From Rhexocercosporidium sp. MPI-PUGE-AT-0058 (taxonomy: Eukaryota; Ascomycota; Leotiomycetes; Helotiales), in NCBI GenBank assembly GCA_020746875.1, contig JAGTJL010000021.1, positions 372,001-436,000 on the forward strand: DNA of 64,000 nt, written 5' to 3'. The translations under genes and the position numbers were made by a program. Shown here in pieces: positions 20,990 to 34,984 of the stretch. A model generated the notes under the pieces. The model searched no databases and had not been told where the DNA came from. It saw only the letters and a list, made by a program, of their open reading frames with translations. Position 1 is the stretch's first letter; the number at the start of each line of letters is the position of its first letter.

Positions 20990-23900
20990 TCTTCGTAATT
21001 ATAATTATAATAATATTATCTTTTAGGTCGTTATAATCGTCGATATTAATATTATATACCTTTAACTATTAAGATAATACTTTTAAAAATCTTTTAGCCG
21101 CTTTATTATTAAAGTAAAAGTTCTTAATTATATAAAGTGCGGTTATAATATCCGAGCACGAATATTATTATAAGTCCTCGTCGGCGCTTAGCTATTTAAT
21201 ACAGTAGAATAACTTATTCTTTATAACCTTAGAACTTAATATAACTTTAATTTCTTATTCGTTTTAATTTAATAAGAGTTAAATTAGCGCCGGCGTTTAT
21301 CTTACTTATTTTAATAAAGGATTATTAACGTACTTTCGTAGCGAATAAGTATAAAATACGAAGTATATAATTTAATCTGCCGGTAGCTTTACTTTTTAAT
21401 TCTTTTCTTTTTTTAAGAATACTTTAATTAAGCTATATTATTTATCGGAAAGTTTCTTTAAAAGACAGTCGATATTCCAGTTCCGAATATCGATTAGTAC
21501 TAAGTCATTAACATCTTAATCGACAGCGCGTCGATTACGATTAGCTAGACGCTTTATTCTCTCTTATTAAACTTTTAACGATAATTATATAACTTCTATA
21601 ACTTCCTTTATACGTAAGACGACTTATAAAGCCTCCTTATAATTAAGCTTCTTTATTACCGTAATAAGTAATTCTAGATTTACTAAGTCTTAAGAAGTCC
21701 TTAACTTTACGTCGTTAAATAACTAAAAAAGCGTGAAATTATTAAGAGACTCGTAAAATAAAATAAGCTACGTAATATTTATAATAAATAAGAAGTCATT
21801 TTAATTATTTTAATAATAATAATAAAAGAAGCGGAGCCGTTACTTAATATATTAATTTATTATCTTAATCTGGCTATCGATATTAAGGTTATATACCGTC
21901 GTTAGCTTTATTTTAATACCGAGTATACGACAGTACTCTTTTTAAAAAAAAGAAACGAATTACGGACCCCGGTCTAAGATAATAAACTTTAATATGCCGA
22001 AATAGCGAGTTTAATAAACGAGGAAAAGAATAGCTATATTTTTAGCGGTAATTATATCGTTATAAAGTATTAAGACCGGTTTTTTAAATAAGCAATTAAT
22101 AATAATTATAGTAAAGTTATAATCGCTCTTATTTAATAACAACTTCGTGAAATCTATTATAAGGTATTAATACGGCCGAGCGAGAATAGGTAAGAAATAT
22201 AAAAAACCAGGTATTTTGTTTTTTTTAACTTTTTACTTAAAGTAGTTATAATTTATTATATAGCGGCTTACGTTTATAAAAAGGCTATTTTAGTAATATT
22301 TACGGCTTAATATAACTTTTATCTTTCCGATTCCGGTATAAGCAATTAAAGATTACGAGTATATATAACGTAATAATAACGTGCGAAACTCCGGCGGTTT
22401 TATAAGCACTTTTAAACGGCTTTAAAAAAGAAGCTTATTATTCGATAGCTCGTAATTTAAATTATTTTCGCGGGCTCTTTATTAAAAAAGCTTTAATAAA
22501 AGAAACTTTTTATTAATTATAAGCACTTAATCGATTACGTTATATTTAATAATATTATATATAATTATAAAATTAAAGTCTAGCTCTTCCGCGGCAAGTA
22601 CTTCCGGGTCGATTAACACGTAATCTTATTTTAAAGCTTACTTTGCTTTTTAATTTAATTTTTAATTTATCTCCCGGTTTACTTCTTAATCTACTTCTTA
22701 ATTTACTTTTACAAGAGCTAAAGAAGCAATTAAAATAATAATTATACGATTACTTTATATATACCGCTTTATAATTTCTAATTAAGTATTTTACGCTATT
22801 ATTAAATAAAAAGTAATTTTATAAAAAAAAAAGTATATTTAAATACTTTAATTAAGCAGCTTTAACTAAAAGACGTTTTTTTCTTAAAAGTATTTTATTT
22901 ATTAATTCAATTATTTATTTAAAAAACTACGCTTAATATATTTCTTAATTAAATAATCGCGACAGCTTAAAGGAATCGACGGCTATTAACTGGAAGTCAG
23001 CGGTAACTAAAAGATCGACCTTATTATCCGTAATAAATTACTAATTACAAATAGCTCGCTTACGAGCTTTTATTACCGTAAGGTCTTAATCTCTTCGAGA
23101 GAGAATATTAATAAGAGTATTAATAATCCCGGTATAATATATAATCGTAAAATAGAATTCCGCGAAAAACTCGGCTTAACGTACTTATTTAGCCGTAAGA
23201 TCTTTAATAATTATAAAGTATTTTAAAGCTCGATAATCCGTATATACGTATATATTCTTTTAAGCACTTAATAATTCCGAGTAATATTATTTAAATAATT
23301 AAAAGATTATTAATATCTTTTTATTATAAATTAAATAATTAAGCTCGGGATTTATTATAATTTTAAAAAAGTAATTTATAAAATAAAAAATACTATTTTC
23401 TTAAAATTAAAATAATACGCTAATAACGATTCTATTAAAAGAGTCGGTTTTTAGCCGCGTTTACTTTATTAAATTATAATAATAAAAGATTAATATAAAT
23501 TAAAAAGCTTTTTAAAGAATTTCTTACGCGTTTTTATAAGCGTTATTAAAATTAAAAAGCACGTCCTTCCCGGTAAGTATTATAAAAAGTCGAGCGATAT
23601 AATTATAATCCTTAATAAACCGGCGGTAAAAATTATAAAATCTAAAGTAATTTTATACGCTACGTACGTTACCAGCGTATTTCTAGTTCTTAATTACGCT
23701 AATTTTTTTAAGTTTATTTTTATATTATTAACGTCGATAATAAAATTTAAGAATTTTATTTTTTATACGTTAAACTCGGATTTCTTAATATCGACTTATA
23801 ATTCGTACGCTTATAATATTATTATTACTTCTTTAATATAAATCTTATGCTTTTCGAAGGTTAACGAATATATAAGAATATCGTTTATATAAGCCGCGTA

Positions 23901-26900
23901 GAAGTCGTTTAAGTATTTTATTAGAATATCGTTAATAAATTACTAAAAAGTCGCCGGGTTATTCGTAAAGTTAAAAGGAAGAATTTTATACTTATACGTA
24001 TTATATTAAGTATAGAAAGTCGTATAATTTTCGCTCTCGGGGGATATATAAATGTAATAGAAGGCTTATTAAATATTAAGCTTTATAAAGACTTTTATTT
24101 TATAAATATAAGCTATTATCTTATCGATTAAAGGAATTAAGTACGAATCCTTTTTCGACAGGATATTTAGCTTCCGGTAATCGATATAAAGCCGGAGGCT
24201 GCCGTCGGCCTTTTTGGCGAAGAAAATAAAAGCCGTATATAATACGCTAAAAAGCTTAATAAAACTTTTATATAAGTTATTAATAATATATCGCTTAATC
24301 TTTAATAATTATTCTTTAATTATACGCCGGAAAAATTTAAAAAATAAATTATTTTCTTTAATAAGTTTAATTTAATAATTTACGCTTTAGCGATACGCTA
24401 GTAATTCGTTAAAAGCTCGCCGGGAAAAGAGAAGAGTATATTTTTAATATTCTGCCGAGAGCTTCTTATTTATTAATTTATTATTTTACGCGTACTTAGC
24501 CTTTAGAGCTTCTTTTAAGATTAAGTTTTTATTTATTAATATAAGCTTAATATTTAATTAATCTAAGGCCTTTCGTCGGCGGCGAGTCAGCTCTTAGTCG
24601 ATTTTATATATTAATATTATAAAGATTTCTATTTTATTCTTTTTAGCTTTTTTAAATTAAAAGTACGTCGTAAATATCGTCGCTATTAATATTAAGAAAA
24701 TCTTTATAATAAGCGCTTTAAGCTAATACTTCGCCGGAGGAGCTTTATAAGCTCTTTTGTCTTTAAATAATAATCCCGGATTATAAGATATTAAAAGGTT
24801 TAATTAATCTTTTATAATACGTAAGCGCTTTTTGATTTCTTTAGTAAAGCTCGAGGGTCGAATCGGCGAGACGTTAATTATAAGTCGTATAAAGACCTTA
24901 AACTTAAGGGAATCGTCGAGTGCCGTAATCTTAATTTACTTTTAGCGATAATTATTTAAATTTAAGAAAGCGTTCTTTTATTCCGTATTAAATTAATAAG
25001 ATTTAACGATTAACTTATTAAAACGATTAATATCGACGAAAACTCGCTAATTAAAATACGGTTATATAAGTATATTTAACGGCTATTCTAGCCGGTTATA
25101 ATTCTTTATATACGATTACTTTAAGTCGTAATACTCGAGGAACTTCCGATTAATTAAGACGTCGGTATTTCTTAAGTTAATTATTAGGAAAAAAAAGTTA
25201 ATTCGCCGGCGATTAATAATTAAAGTAAATAAAATAATCGTATCGATTGGCTTGCTTTTCTTATTATTATAGCTAATTAGGATAATTAATTAAAAGAGTA
25301 TTATAAAAGAAATATTAAATTACTTAATAAGCCGGTATACGAGAGAGGTTTTAATTATATTAAAAATGTTTGCTTTACTATTAATATATATAAGTGTTTT
25401 AATAAAGAATTTATTCTTTTTTAATTTAATATTAATTAAAAATTATTATCCTTCGATAAGAATACGGAAATTAAATGCCAAGTCTTTTTATAAGTTATAA
25501 CTTACGCCGAGATATGAATCTTTATTACGGCTTAAGAGTTTTTTAATAGCTCGTCAGTCTTTAAGTCTTTGCCGACGATTAATTCAGAAATTAACTTATT
25601 AAAAGCTTAGTCTCTTCGACGCTTAAAGCAGTCGCTAGCTTAATAGCTAATCTTATTATAATAAAAGCAAGTATTAAAAAAGACGTTTTTAAGAATAAGA
25701 AGCGGTATAAAAGACTTAAAGCAGCGGAAGAATAAAGCCGGAGATAATAAACGCGAGCGAATTTCTGGCAATAATTTATAAGTTAATATTAAAAGTCTTT
25801 ATATTATCGTAGCCGGCATAAAGGAAGTTATACGCTAGCTTTCCTTCTTAAGAATACCGCGCGCATTGTAATTATTAAAAGTAACGTTAACTTAAGCTTT
25901 ACGAATTATTATAGCCTTTTCTAATACGATATTATAAGATTCCCGGTCCGTAATAATTAGGAATTTATTAAGAGTCGTATAATTTCCGTTTATCTTATAC
26001 TTTTTTATATAAATTATACGCTTAAGAGCTAAAAAGACTTTTTCGCATACGTCTTTAAACTAGTAAAAGCGAGTAATCTTATTAATAATAATATAAAAAG
26101 TAAATTTAATTCGGAAATCGTTATAAATTATATTACTTATTAATAGCTAATTATATATTCTTTTAATAACTTAAACTTAGTTATAATTAAAAAATCGCTA
26201 GTTTAAAGCCGTTAAAACGTCGGCGGCAGTCTTAAAAGTACCGGCAAATTCGGGGTTTATATATTAAAAGATAATAGTTTTTGCCTCGCTAATAATATAT
26301 CGAAAGTAAGCTTTAATTTATAATATTTTACTTTTAAAATTATTTAAATACTCTTTTATAAATAACTTTATTTTTATCTTTTAAGTATTATACTTAATAT
26401 CGCCTTTTTAATTATTAAAAGAGATACAGAAGTACTTAATTTTAAAAAGCTTTATAATTTGAACCGAATTATCTAACTTTAATAAGTAATAATCGGTAAT
26501 CAGCTAAAGGTCCGTTATAAAAGCACGTACCGATTAATCGCTTTAAAGGGAAGAAATGCGAGTCTTTTAATAAGGGTTATTAAGAGTATATTAATTAAGA
26601 GCTTATTTAATAGCGGCAGTAATAGCAGAATTAATAAAGATCTCGATTAATTAATTTACTTTTACTTATTAAGCGAAAGTAAAGCCTTTTATAATAACGG
26701 TAAGTTCTAGCGAAGCGTCGAAGTAATTCTAAGGTTTATCTTTCGAGTCGGAATTAAGTTCTTCGAAATTATTAAGTTCTTTTATAAAAGTCTTAACCGA
26801 AGGAATAAAAGTATTAATAAAACTTAGCCGCAAGAAAGCGCTTCTTTTTCTAAAGCTTCGCCGATAAGAAGAAAAAGTCGGAAGTAATAATAATATAAAA

Positions 26901-27170
26901 TAAAGAAGTATTTAAAATTATTAATTAATTTATTAATTAAATATAAGTCGAAGTCGAAGTTTAAATAACGCGCGTTAAGTTATATAAAGCAAGTTAATAA
27001 TAAGAAGTTTTTTAACTTTTTTTAAGGCAATTTATTATTAATAAAGAAGTACTTATTTATCGAATAAGCAAAAGTATTAAATTCGTCGTTAACTTATTAT
27101 AAAAGTAAGGAGACGCGACGCGTAAGACTTAGTAAAATATAACGCTTTATAGCGAAAGAGTTATTAGTCT
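20990..27170 (-). pseudogene. RIP-decayed gag-pol of Gypsy B1
   Basis: Read from 27170 downward: a Gag-like region, the zinc knuckle at 25670-25629, then pol. The RT block is unmistakable. After FFAKKADGSLRL come LYIDYRKLNILSKKDSY, AFYYIYISPESENYTTF and KYKILPFNFTNNPATF, the Gypsy order ending in YINDILIYS, in which the second catalytic Asp is Asn. Near 21130-21240 a VKW-type segment with later YSCSDI fits the chromodomain at the C-terminus of chromovirus integrases; its key Trp codon is now a stop. RNase H and integrase presumably lie between but were not read residue by residue. Confidence 0.8.
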
Positions 27171-27177
27171 TTTTTTA

Positions 27178-27431
27178 TATTATAATTAACTAAAAGTTAA
27201 TATAATATAAAAAATAATTTTATATTTAGATTTAAAGTTACGCTTAAAATTAAAAAAAAAGATAAAGAAAAAAAGAAAGCTTTTTATAAGAAAAAGCTTT
27301 AATATAAATATATAAAAAGTCCTCCTAGCCTTTCCCGATTAGGCCTAGCGCTATAATTGCCATGCTAAGGTAATATTACAAGTAATGCCGAGCTCGCTCG
27401 GTTAGAATACGAGGCTCAGGGAGTCGTAACA
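27178..27431 (-). repeat. 5' LTR of Gypsy B1
   Basis: 254 bp, partner of 20709-20963. Its right end, AGTCGTAACA, is unmutated. Confidence 0.88.
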
Positions 27432-27842
27432 TAAGCTTAAGCGAAGTAAATAAATTTCGCTAAATATTAAAGCTTTATTATTATTAAAATTAATTTCGGC
27501 GTAAAATAACTTAAGACCGAAACTAATTAAAAAAGTATAAAATAAAACCCCGTATACTTTTCTATTAAGATCCGTTTCGCTAGCTTAAAATAAGCCTTTA
27601 ACGGAAAAAGAAGGAAAAAGAATAATAAATACGCTTATTAAAAATATAATTAATATTAAAATTTACTAAATTTACTAAATTTATTTTAAATAATTTATTT
27701 CTCGTTTCCGAAGTATTAAATATATTTTAATATTAATTAAAGCGTTTTTAATAACGTAATCCGGCTATTTTCGGTCCGACTTTTTTCAGTATTAATACTT
27801 TACGTATTAAAGTTAGTTTTTTTAATAATTTAAATACTTTTA

Positions 27843-28038
27843 TATCGTGCAACATACCTTGAGGCTCTATAGAAGCGAATATCAGTTTAATTGAAGGCTG
27901 CGCAATCGCGTATATATCTGTTATTGTATTATTACATATGGCGTATTCAAGCTCTTTGAATAAGAGAGCTTATTAGCGCTATGGTTTTAGTAATCTTGAT
28001 TAGGCTTGCTTAATTAATTAATTATAACTTGCACAATA
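27843..28038 (-). repeat. 3' LTR of Copia C2
   Basis: 196 bp, partner of 35449-35644. Differences are almost all C/T and G/A, in the direction expected if this copy was RIPped and the other was not. Confidence 0.88.
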
Positions 28039-28426
28039 TACTCCTTCGCTAAAGATAATACGTAGCTTTAGCGAAGTAAATAAGTATATAATAAATATAA
28101 TAAATAATAATAAAATAATAAATAATAAAGAAAAGTAATAACTAGTAGTTAAAGTAAATATGCTTAACGTATAAATAAGAGTATATAAATAGCTTCTTCT
28201 TCTTATAATTTCCTTTTATAAATATATTAAATTTAAAAATAAGTCGTGTTTTTGCCGCTAAGTTAGCTGCTTATATCTTCCGCTTTTTTAATCTCGTTGC
28301 TACTCGCGTAATTAAAAAAGTATATTTCTTTTTATCTTTTGTATCTTTGAATTTAGTTTTTGACGTTATTTAAATTAAAAGATCGAGAGATTAAGTAAGT
28401 TAAAGCATATTAATTAATTATAATAG

Positions 28427-29090
28427 CCTGCCGCCGCCTTTTGCTTTCTTTTTTGCCGTCGCCCTTATATTCCTTCTTTTGCGCCCCTTTCTGCCGCCTC
28501 TGCCACTCCCGCCCGCCGGCGTGCTAAGGCAGGTGCTAATAAGGAGGTCTTTTACTTAATATACGTTAAAGCTGCCTTAAAAGGTAATCTTCTTATTAGT
28601 ATTTATTAAGATATTGCTAGTTCGGCTCGGTGCTTTTGGTATTATAATCAGAATTATAGTTATATTAATCTTATTAAGCCTGTTATTACGGTGGCTTTTG
28701 CCGCTTTTATGGAGGAGAAGCGTAATACTTCTCGTACTTGCGTAAGTTTGGCTTTAATTCTTGTGTTTTAAAGTTAATTAACTTTAAGTAATAGTTAAGA
28801 AACTTCTGGGTTTCGGTCTGTAATGTTTTTGTTGCGCTTAATATATTTATTTTGTTTTTGCAAATAGTTTTAAAGAATCTGACTTTAGTTATTTAGTTAT
28901 TATTGCCGCTTTCGCTCTGGCCTTTGCTTTTATTATTTTTGCTTCCGCCTCTTGCTTAATCCTTTTATTTGCTCGGGTTAGTGCTGGTGCTGGTGTTATT
29001 AGTATTAATATTATTATTAGTGATATGGCCGCTCGCCGCCGCCGTATTAAGGAGTTGTTAATAGAGCTAGTAGATTTGTTAATAGTTTAA
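28427..29090 (+). pseudogene. Antisense spliced ORF of Copia C2, Cys-motif protein of unknown function
   Basis: It lies opposite to gag-pol, between its 3' end and the 3' LTR. Exon 1 (about 28427-28741) gives an Ala/Pro/Ser-rich start, then AKAGANKEVFYLIYVKAALK, then ARCFWYYNQNYSYI at about 28625-28666, in which Tyr codons may be RIPped Cys. After 38 codons from the RCF motif comes a donor GTAAGT at 28742. The intron ends at 28799 (58 nt), and phase 0 is kept. Exon 2 (28800-29090) has 96 codons and a TAA, with two internal stops explainable as RIPped Gln. It ends with a basic, helical tail (MAARRRRIKELLIELVDLLI). The layout, motif and intron position match 1625-2443 in Copia C1. Function unknown; the basic tail and Cys motif are compatible with nucleic-acid binding, but this is inference. 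Confidence 0.6.
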
Positions 29091-29109
29091 TTCGCGATTT
29101 AATAGCGGC

Positions 29110-32100
29110 TTAAGAACGTGTTTTTTTAAAGTTATAATTTACTATTTTATAAGTAGCTTAAGAACGGGCTTTTTTATATTTACTTACGTTAATTTAATTA
29201 TAACTTCGGCCGAAATAGAATTCTTGCTTTTTAATAATTTAAAAAGAAATATACTTTATATAATTATATTAATTTAAAAAGTACTTTAAAATATAAAAGA
29301 AAATAAGAAAATATATTTATAATAAGATATAAGCTTTAATTAAGCTTCTTTACTAACGCTTTAACGTTTTATAGATTAAGTAATATAATAAAAGTCTCAA
29401 ACTTTTATCGTAAAAGGTTTTTAATAAAGTTATTAATATATATTTCGCTTATAAGTAAGTATATAATTTTAAAACTTCTTTTTTAATACTCTTAGCGTAA
29501 TTATATATTTTGAATATTAACGTACTTAAGCTTAATTAATATACGCTAGTTCTTTTCAATTATAAGTCTAATCGTCTATTAATTATTATAAAAGATATTT
29601 TAAGAGTATTTTATATTAAAGTGCATTTCTGTAAAGAACTTTTATAGTATTATAATTATTTTTACAATTCGCTCTATTTTTAAAAGCTTAGCTTCAATTA
29701 TCGAGATAGTAATTATATCTTATTTAATTATTATTTATAATATAGCACCCCCGAATAAAATAATAATAAGCTTTTATAAAGAACGCTTAATTTCTAAATT
29801 ATTTACGAAAGAAGTATTAAAAGCTATTATAAGCTGTGTCTCGTTCTTTTAACGATTATAAATAATACTTAAGAAGCGTATTCTAAAGAAGTAGCGTATA
29901 ATTTAATTTATAGCTTATAAGTACTTTTAACTCGGGTTCGTTAAGAAATGCGATAATTATAAAGCTGCAAAAGTTATATTTAGTTTAAGTATAATAGCTG
30001 AGTATAATACAGAACCGACTTTTTCTTAATATTTTTTGATTTAGTTTATAATTACTTTAGCGGTATTCTTAATTAAGTCGTAATATAATAAAGAAGTGCT
30101 CGAGCAATTATTATTTATTAAGTTGAATTTTTAAGTTATTTTCTTTATATACGTATTATAAATAAGCGTAATTATCTTTATATATTTATTACGTATAATT
30201 CGCATTCCCAAGAACTATTTTATATCTCTTATTATAATAAATTCGTAAGCGTTGTTTAAACTATTAATAATTTTAATTATTATAAGAAAGTTTGAGTTAT
30301 AATATAACACTTATATATCGTTTACGTAAAAGGCTATAAATACTATTCGCTTGTCGTTTATAAAGATATAAAGCTCTTTTATAAGTAATACAAAATTAAT
30401 ACTTTTAAATATAATTAAAAAGTCGTTATATTATAAAATTAAAAAGTCGCGGAGGTTATATAAAGTTTTATCGATCTTTATAATTATACCGGGCTATTTA
30501 AAACCGTCGGGGAGATAATAGTAAATAAGTGTACTTCGTTCGTTTTATTTTGTATTAATAAACGCATTTATAATGTCGTATTATTTAACCTTTAAGTTAA
30601 ATTATATTATTATAGCTATTACGACGCGAAAAGACTTTATTATTAACGTAAAAGCGTATATAAAGAATATTATAATATCTTCTTGTAGATCACCCTTAGT
30701 AATAACTCGCGATTTAATACGTATAAGTTATTCCGTTAAGTTAATTTTATAAATAAATACTTATTATAATAATATAAGCGTTATCTTTGCATTTGCTTTT
30801 AGTATAATATATTAGTATTTCTTAGCCTAGAGATTCTTTATTTCTTTACGCGCGTCTTTTTTAAAGTATTCTTTTTATGAGTATTATTTTAAATCCTTTT
30901 AATACTTTGATACTCGTAAGAGCTTTATTTAATATAATTATATTGATTTAGAACTTGTAATTATTTATACTTTAATCGATTCGCTATCAATTGCAGTTAT
31001 AAATATAATATATATAATTTTGTAATCTTTTTTATTTTTACGCGTTATTTTATTATTTTAGAATATTATAGTAAAAGATGCGATATACGTATAATTCTTA
31101 TTTATTTAATTTATGGATTCGGCGTTTAAGAGTTCTTTTATTATAAAAGAATATATTCCTAGCTTTTTCTTAAATCGTTTATTTAATTATATTACTTTTT
31201 TTATTTGACGTCTTCGCTAAGCTCGAGTAATAAGGCGCAGTTGATTTTAGTTTGATATTTAAAGTACTTCGTCGAGGGTTTCTTAAGTTATATTATTTTT
31301 TAAAAGATATTATAATAATATATTCGACGGTATATTTTTTAAAAGGAGTTATTAATCTCTTTTAAGCTCGCCGTAATCTTCTTTTAACGAAGTGTTTTCG
31401 TATTCTAGAGTATTTCCTGAGCTTATATTAATTGCTTTAGTTTAACGTAGTAGTTAATTTTAGTTATTTTATAATTTATTCTAAATTATAATTTGAAATA
31501 TTAAATTATACGTACTTTTAATCTAGAGTAATTATTTTTTATTTATAATACTCTTTCTAGATTCGAAATGTTCGTTTTGTCGTATTTAACTTCGAGTCTG
31601 TTTTAATATACTTAAGCTTTTTAATATTATTAGAATATTTATGTTATTATTATTAAATTTTATATTATTTTTTAACGTATTAACTCGTGAATCTAAAAAG
31701 ATTAGTTTATTCTGGTGCTCTCGTAAAATAAGCAGTCCCGCTTCTTTTAGAATTATGAGCTTTATAGTTACGTATAGAATTACTTCCTTAAAAACTTCGT
31801 CGACTTTTATTAAGTTAAATAAGAGCTCGTTTAATTTAATATTATTTTTAATTTATATATATTCGTCTTTTACGTGTTCGATGGCTAACTCGGCGTCTTA
31901 AGCGGCTTTAGGCTTTATAAGTATATTAACGATTTATTTAAGTATTAGCAGTAGTTAGCCGATTACTGCTTGCTTATTATAGAATTATACTTTATTAAAA
32001 ATAACGTTTCGGGTACGTATTATATACTTTAGTTAAGGTATCCAGATCTTATATATATTAATTACGTAATAATTAATTAAATATTTAATATATTTTTTAA

Positions 32101-34980
32101 GGTTGATTTTAAAGCTTCTCTTATTACAGAAAGCTTATCGGTCTCTAATTATCGCGTAAGCTTTAGCGTTATACGCAAAGATATTACTTTAGTTAAGCTT
32201 TAAATCGATTAGTAATTTTTTTATTACTTTTGGGTTATATTATCGAAAATATTATTTAAATTATGTCTTTAGTACTTCGTTTGGCGATTATATAATTCTT
32301 TTAATAAGTAGCGATATATTATAAAAATACACAATTGTTAAAACAGCTTCCGGTTATAGCTTAAATAGTAAATTAGCACTTATTATTATTTTTAAAGCTT
32401 TAATAATAAGCTTTCCGCTAGCTTTTTTTACATTCTTATTCGGCTTATAAGTATAAACCGGAATAAGTTCCAGCTTTATGCTATTATTTAATGCTTATTA
32501 ATTGTATTTTGTTTAATATCTTATGCTGATTACCGACGTGTCGTTATCAGACCTGATTTTATATATAATAAGGCCGTATTAGCGTCTAGTTTATATCTTA
32601 AACGTTTTAAGCACGCTTATAATAAAATCTTAGAATTTACTAATAAGCGTAAATACGAAGAGCTTTTTATTATATTCGTCTTTAATTAATAATAATTAAC
32701 ATATCTTATTATAACTTATAAGATAATTAAATAAGTCTTATACGATTCTGAAGAAAAGTCTCGGGGACTTATTATTTGATTCTTTACGCAATAATTATTA
32801 ACTTAAGTATATTATAATATAACTTTCGCATTCTATACGCGTAATTCTATCGATTTGAATATTACGTGTATATTTTATTAGAGCTTTTAAAGCTATTTTA
32901 CCGAGGTGACCGGCGCGTAAGTGCCATATCTGTACTATATCGCTCCGAGGTCGTAAAAAACTGTATATTAATTGAAAAATATACTTCTTAAGAAAGTGCA
33001 ATTGTTTACTAATTATTAAGTATATTATTATAATAAGAGATCTACAAGCTTTTATAAAGGCATGTAATTATAAAAAGCGCGAGTAGTTATTAATAAGCTT
33101 ATATTTAAATATTATAAGGTTCTACTTGCGTTATAAGTTTCTTATTATATAATTATCTTCAGCATTATTTATTTGTAAAGTCGTATTAATATTATTATAT
33201 TATATTCTTAATTATACGAGGAGGCTCTCAGAAATGATATTAACGTTAAATCCTTTTATAATAATTACGTTGCTTAATATTAAATTCCGAGTATATAATC
33301 CTTTCGGATTATATAAAGCGTTTTCGAAGATGCGTATATTCTTATTAATAATTAATAAACTTAAAGTATTAATATTAATTATATTTTTTATAATACGTTT
33401 AAAACTGCCGAAAACGAGTTTATTAATACTATTAATTAAGTAAGTAGTACCGCAATTATTAATAAGAGTGCTATTTAATAGAAGATAGCGTTAAAACTTT
33501 ATAATAATATAAATACTAGGACTTAAAGTATTATCGCAAAGTATATTGTCGAAAAGCTTTAAATCGATTATAACTATATTAATATTCAAATTATTTTATA
33601 AAGCTTTGCTTTTGCTTTTATTATTTATAAGTGTAGTAGCATCGGTTGATTTGGTATTTGTAGTAAGTTTAGAGTTATTATTATAATTAGCTCCGGTGAT
33701 TTTAATAATTATTATATACTTTTATTCTTTTTTAATTATAATTATCTTAAGCTCTTTAAAGTCTGCAGTTTCTAACTTCTTGCGAGTTATTAATATTTTA
33801 TTAGTATTTAGCATATATTTTATACTTTCAGAGATCGTTCTATTAATTATATAACGTAGTCTTTAATATTTAAGCGGCTCAAAGAAATGCTTATTATTCA
33901 TGCCGTATAAGTATAAATTACTTTAGCTTCGAAAGTAAGATTTATTAAAACTTGTATTCGACGTATTAGTATTAATTCTTTTAAGAGTTAAATATTAACC
34001 GCTTTTTTTTTTAACGCTTAAACTTCTTGAATATAATATATTCTTAATTTATGCCGGAGAGTATTTATATATAATTATTAAGAATAAACTCATGCTTTTT
34101 TCTAAGTTAATCGTCGCGTATAACCGTATTAAAAATAAGATTTGCTTAATCTGGATATATGTGAGCTTTTATTACACGTAGCTACTTCTTCAGAGCTATA
34201 ATGCCTTTAACGTTAGGTATATTGTATACTTTAATATTCTTATAAGCTTTTAAAAAATCTCTTATTTATTAATTAACGTTAACTTTTCTTTCGTATATTT
34301 CTTTTAAAACCTTTTCGTATTCCGTGATTATAATAATAAGAACCGACGATTCTAACGGTGCTATATCGCGCTAAAGTATGCTAATTAATAATTATATACT
34401 TAGTTCGCTTTTGCCGGCTAATTCCTTAATTGTAAAGTTTAAAAGCGAATCGTCTACCGTTTCGGAAAGCTAATTATATAAAGTTATATATTTATTATTT
34501 TGGCTCGTTTATTCAGCTAGCGTATACTAATACTCTTTAGCTTATATTATATAAATCTGTTATATTTTTATAATTATTAAATAAAGAGGTAGATTAGCTT
34601 CTTCTGAACTTATTCCTTTTATTAAAGTATTTTTATCGGACGACTCAGGCGTTGAAAACGGCTGTAAGTTTATTGCTTTTCAAGTTATAATATTAGCGTA
34701 ATATTAGTTTAATTATGTTTTTGTTATTTATTAAGCGGTGCTCTTAAGCGTTAGAGCTTTTAATCGGAGTTCTGGAATATAACTTATTATAAGAGCTGCA
34801 GGGTTTATTATATTTGGTGCACTTATGAACGTAATATAGAAATTCAATCGCAGGTATTATATCGCTTAATCTTTCCGTGTTTTTAAAGTGTAGTTCGCAA
34901 GTAGTTTTAGGAATGATATTATTTGTTTAAGGTATATTAATAATATAGCATCGAGAATATTTAGTAGTTTAAGAGTTGTC
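29110..34980 (-). pseudogene. RIP-decayed gag-pol of Copia C2
   Basis: Read from about 34980 downward: a Gag region I could not delimit, then WHLRAGHLGKIALKALIKYT (GAG-pre-integrase, about 32930-32850) with a following Cys, then the integrase region. RT follows, with QYDIINAFINTK, LPDGFK and ELYIFINDKRIVF, and then AFYVNDI, where the catalytic YVDD has become YVND. RNase H should fall in 29110-30000. Frames are interrupted throughout by RIP-type stops. The 67-codon open stretch at 32798-33001 is only the best preserved part of this pol. Confidence 0.78.
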
Positions 34981-34984
34981 GACA

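Larger units (their letters stand above)
20709..27431 (-). mobile_element. Gypsy LTR retrotransposon B1 (chromovirus type), RIP-decayed
   Basis: 6723 bp with 255-bp (20709-20963) and 254-bp (27178-27431) LTRs and TAAGC target copies at 20704-20708 and 27432-27436. The LTR ends read TGTTACG/CGTAACA after allowing for RIP. The minus strand holds a Gag zinc knuckle near 25629-25670 (CFYYNKISY, RIPped CCHC), an RT with FFAKKADGSLRL near 24186-24235 and YINDILIYS (from YVDDILIYS) near 23865-23891, and a chromodomain-like end near 21130-21240. A second full copy, B2, lies at 41313-48039. Both are broken by many RIP stops. Confidence 0.9.

Noticed and set aside
31641..31901. 86-codon plus-strand frame in Copia C2
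   Set aside because: It lies opposite the integrase region of pol and is AT-driven hydrophobic sequence.
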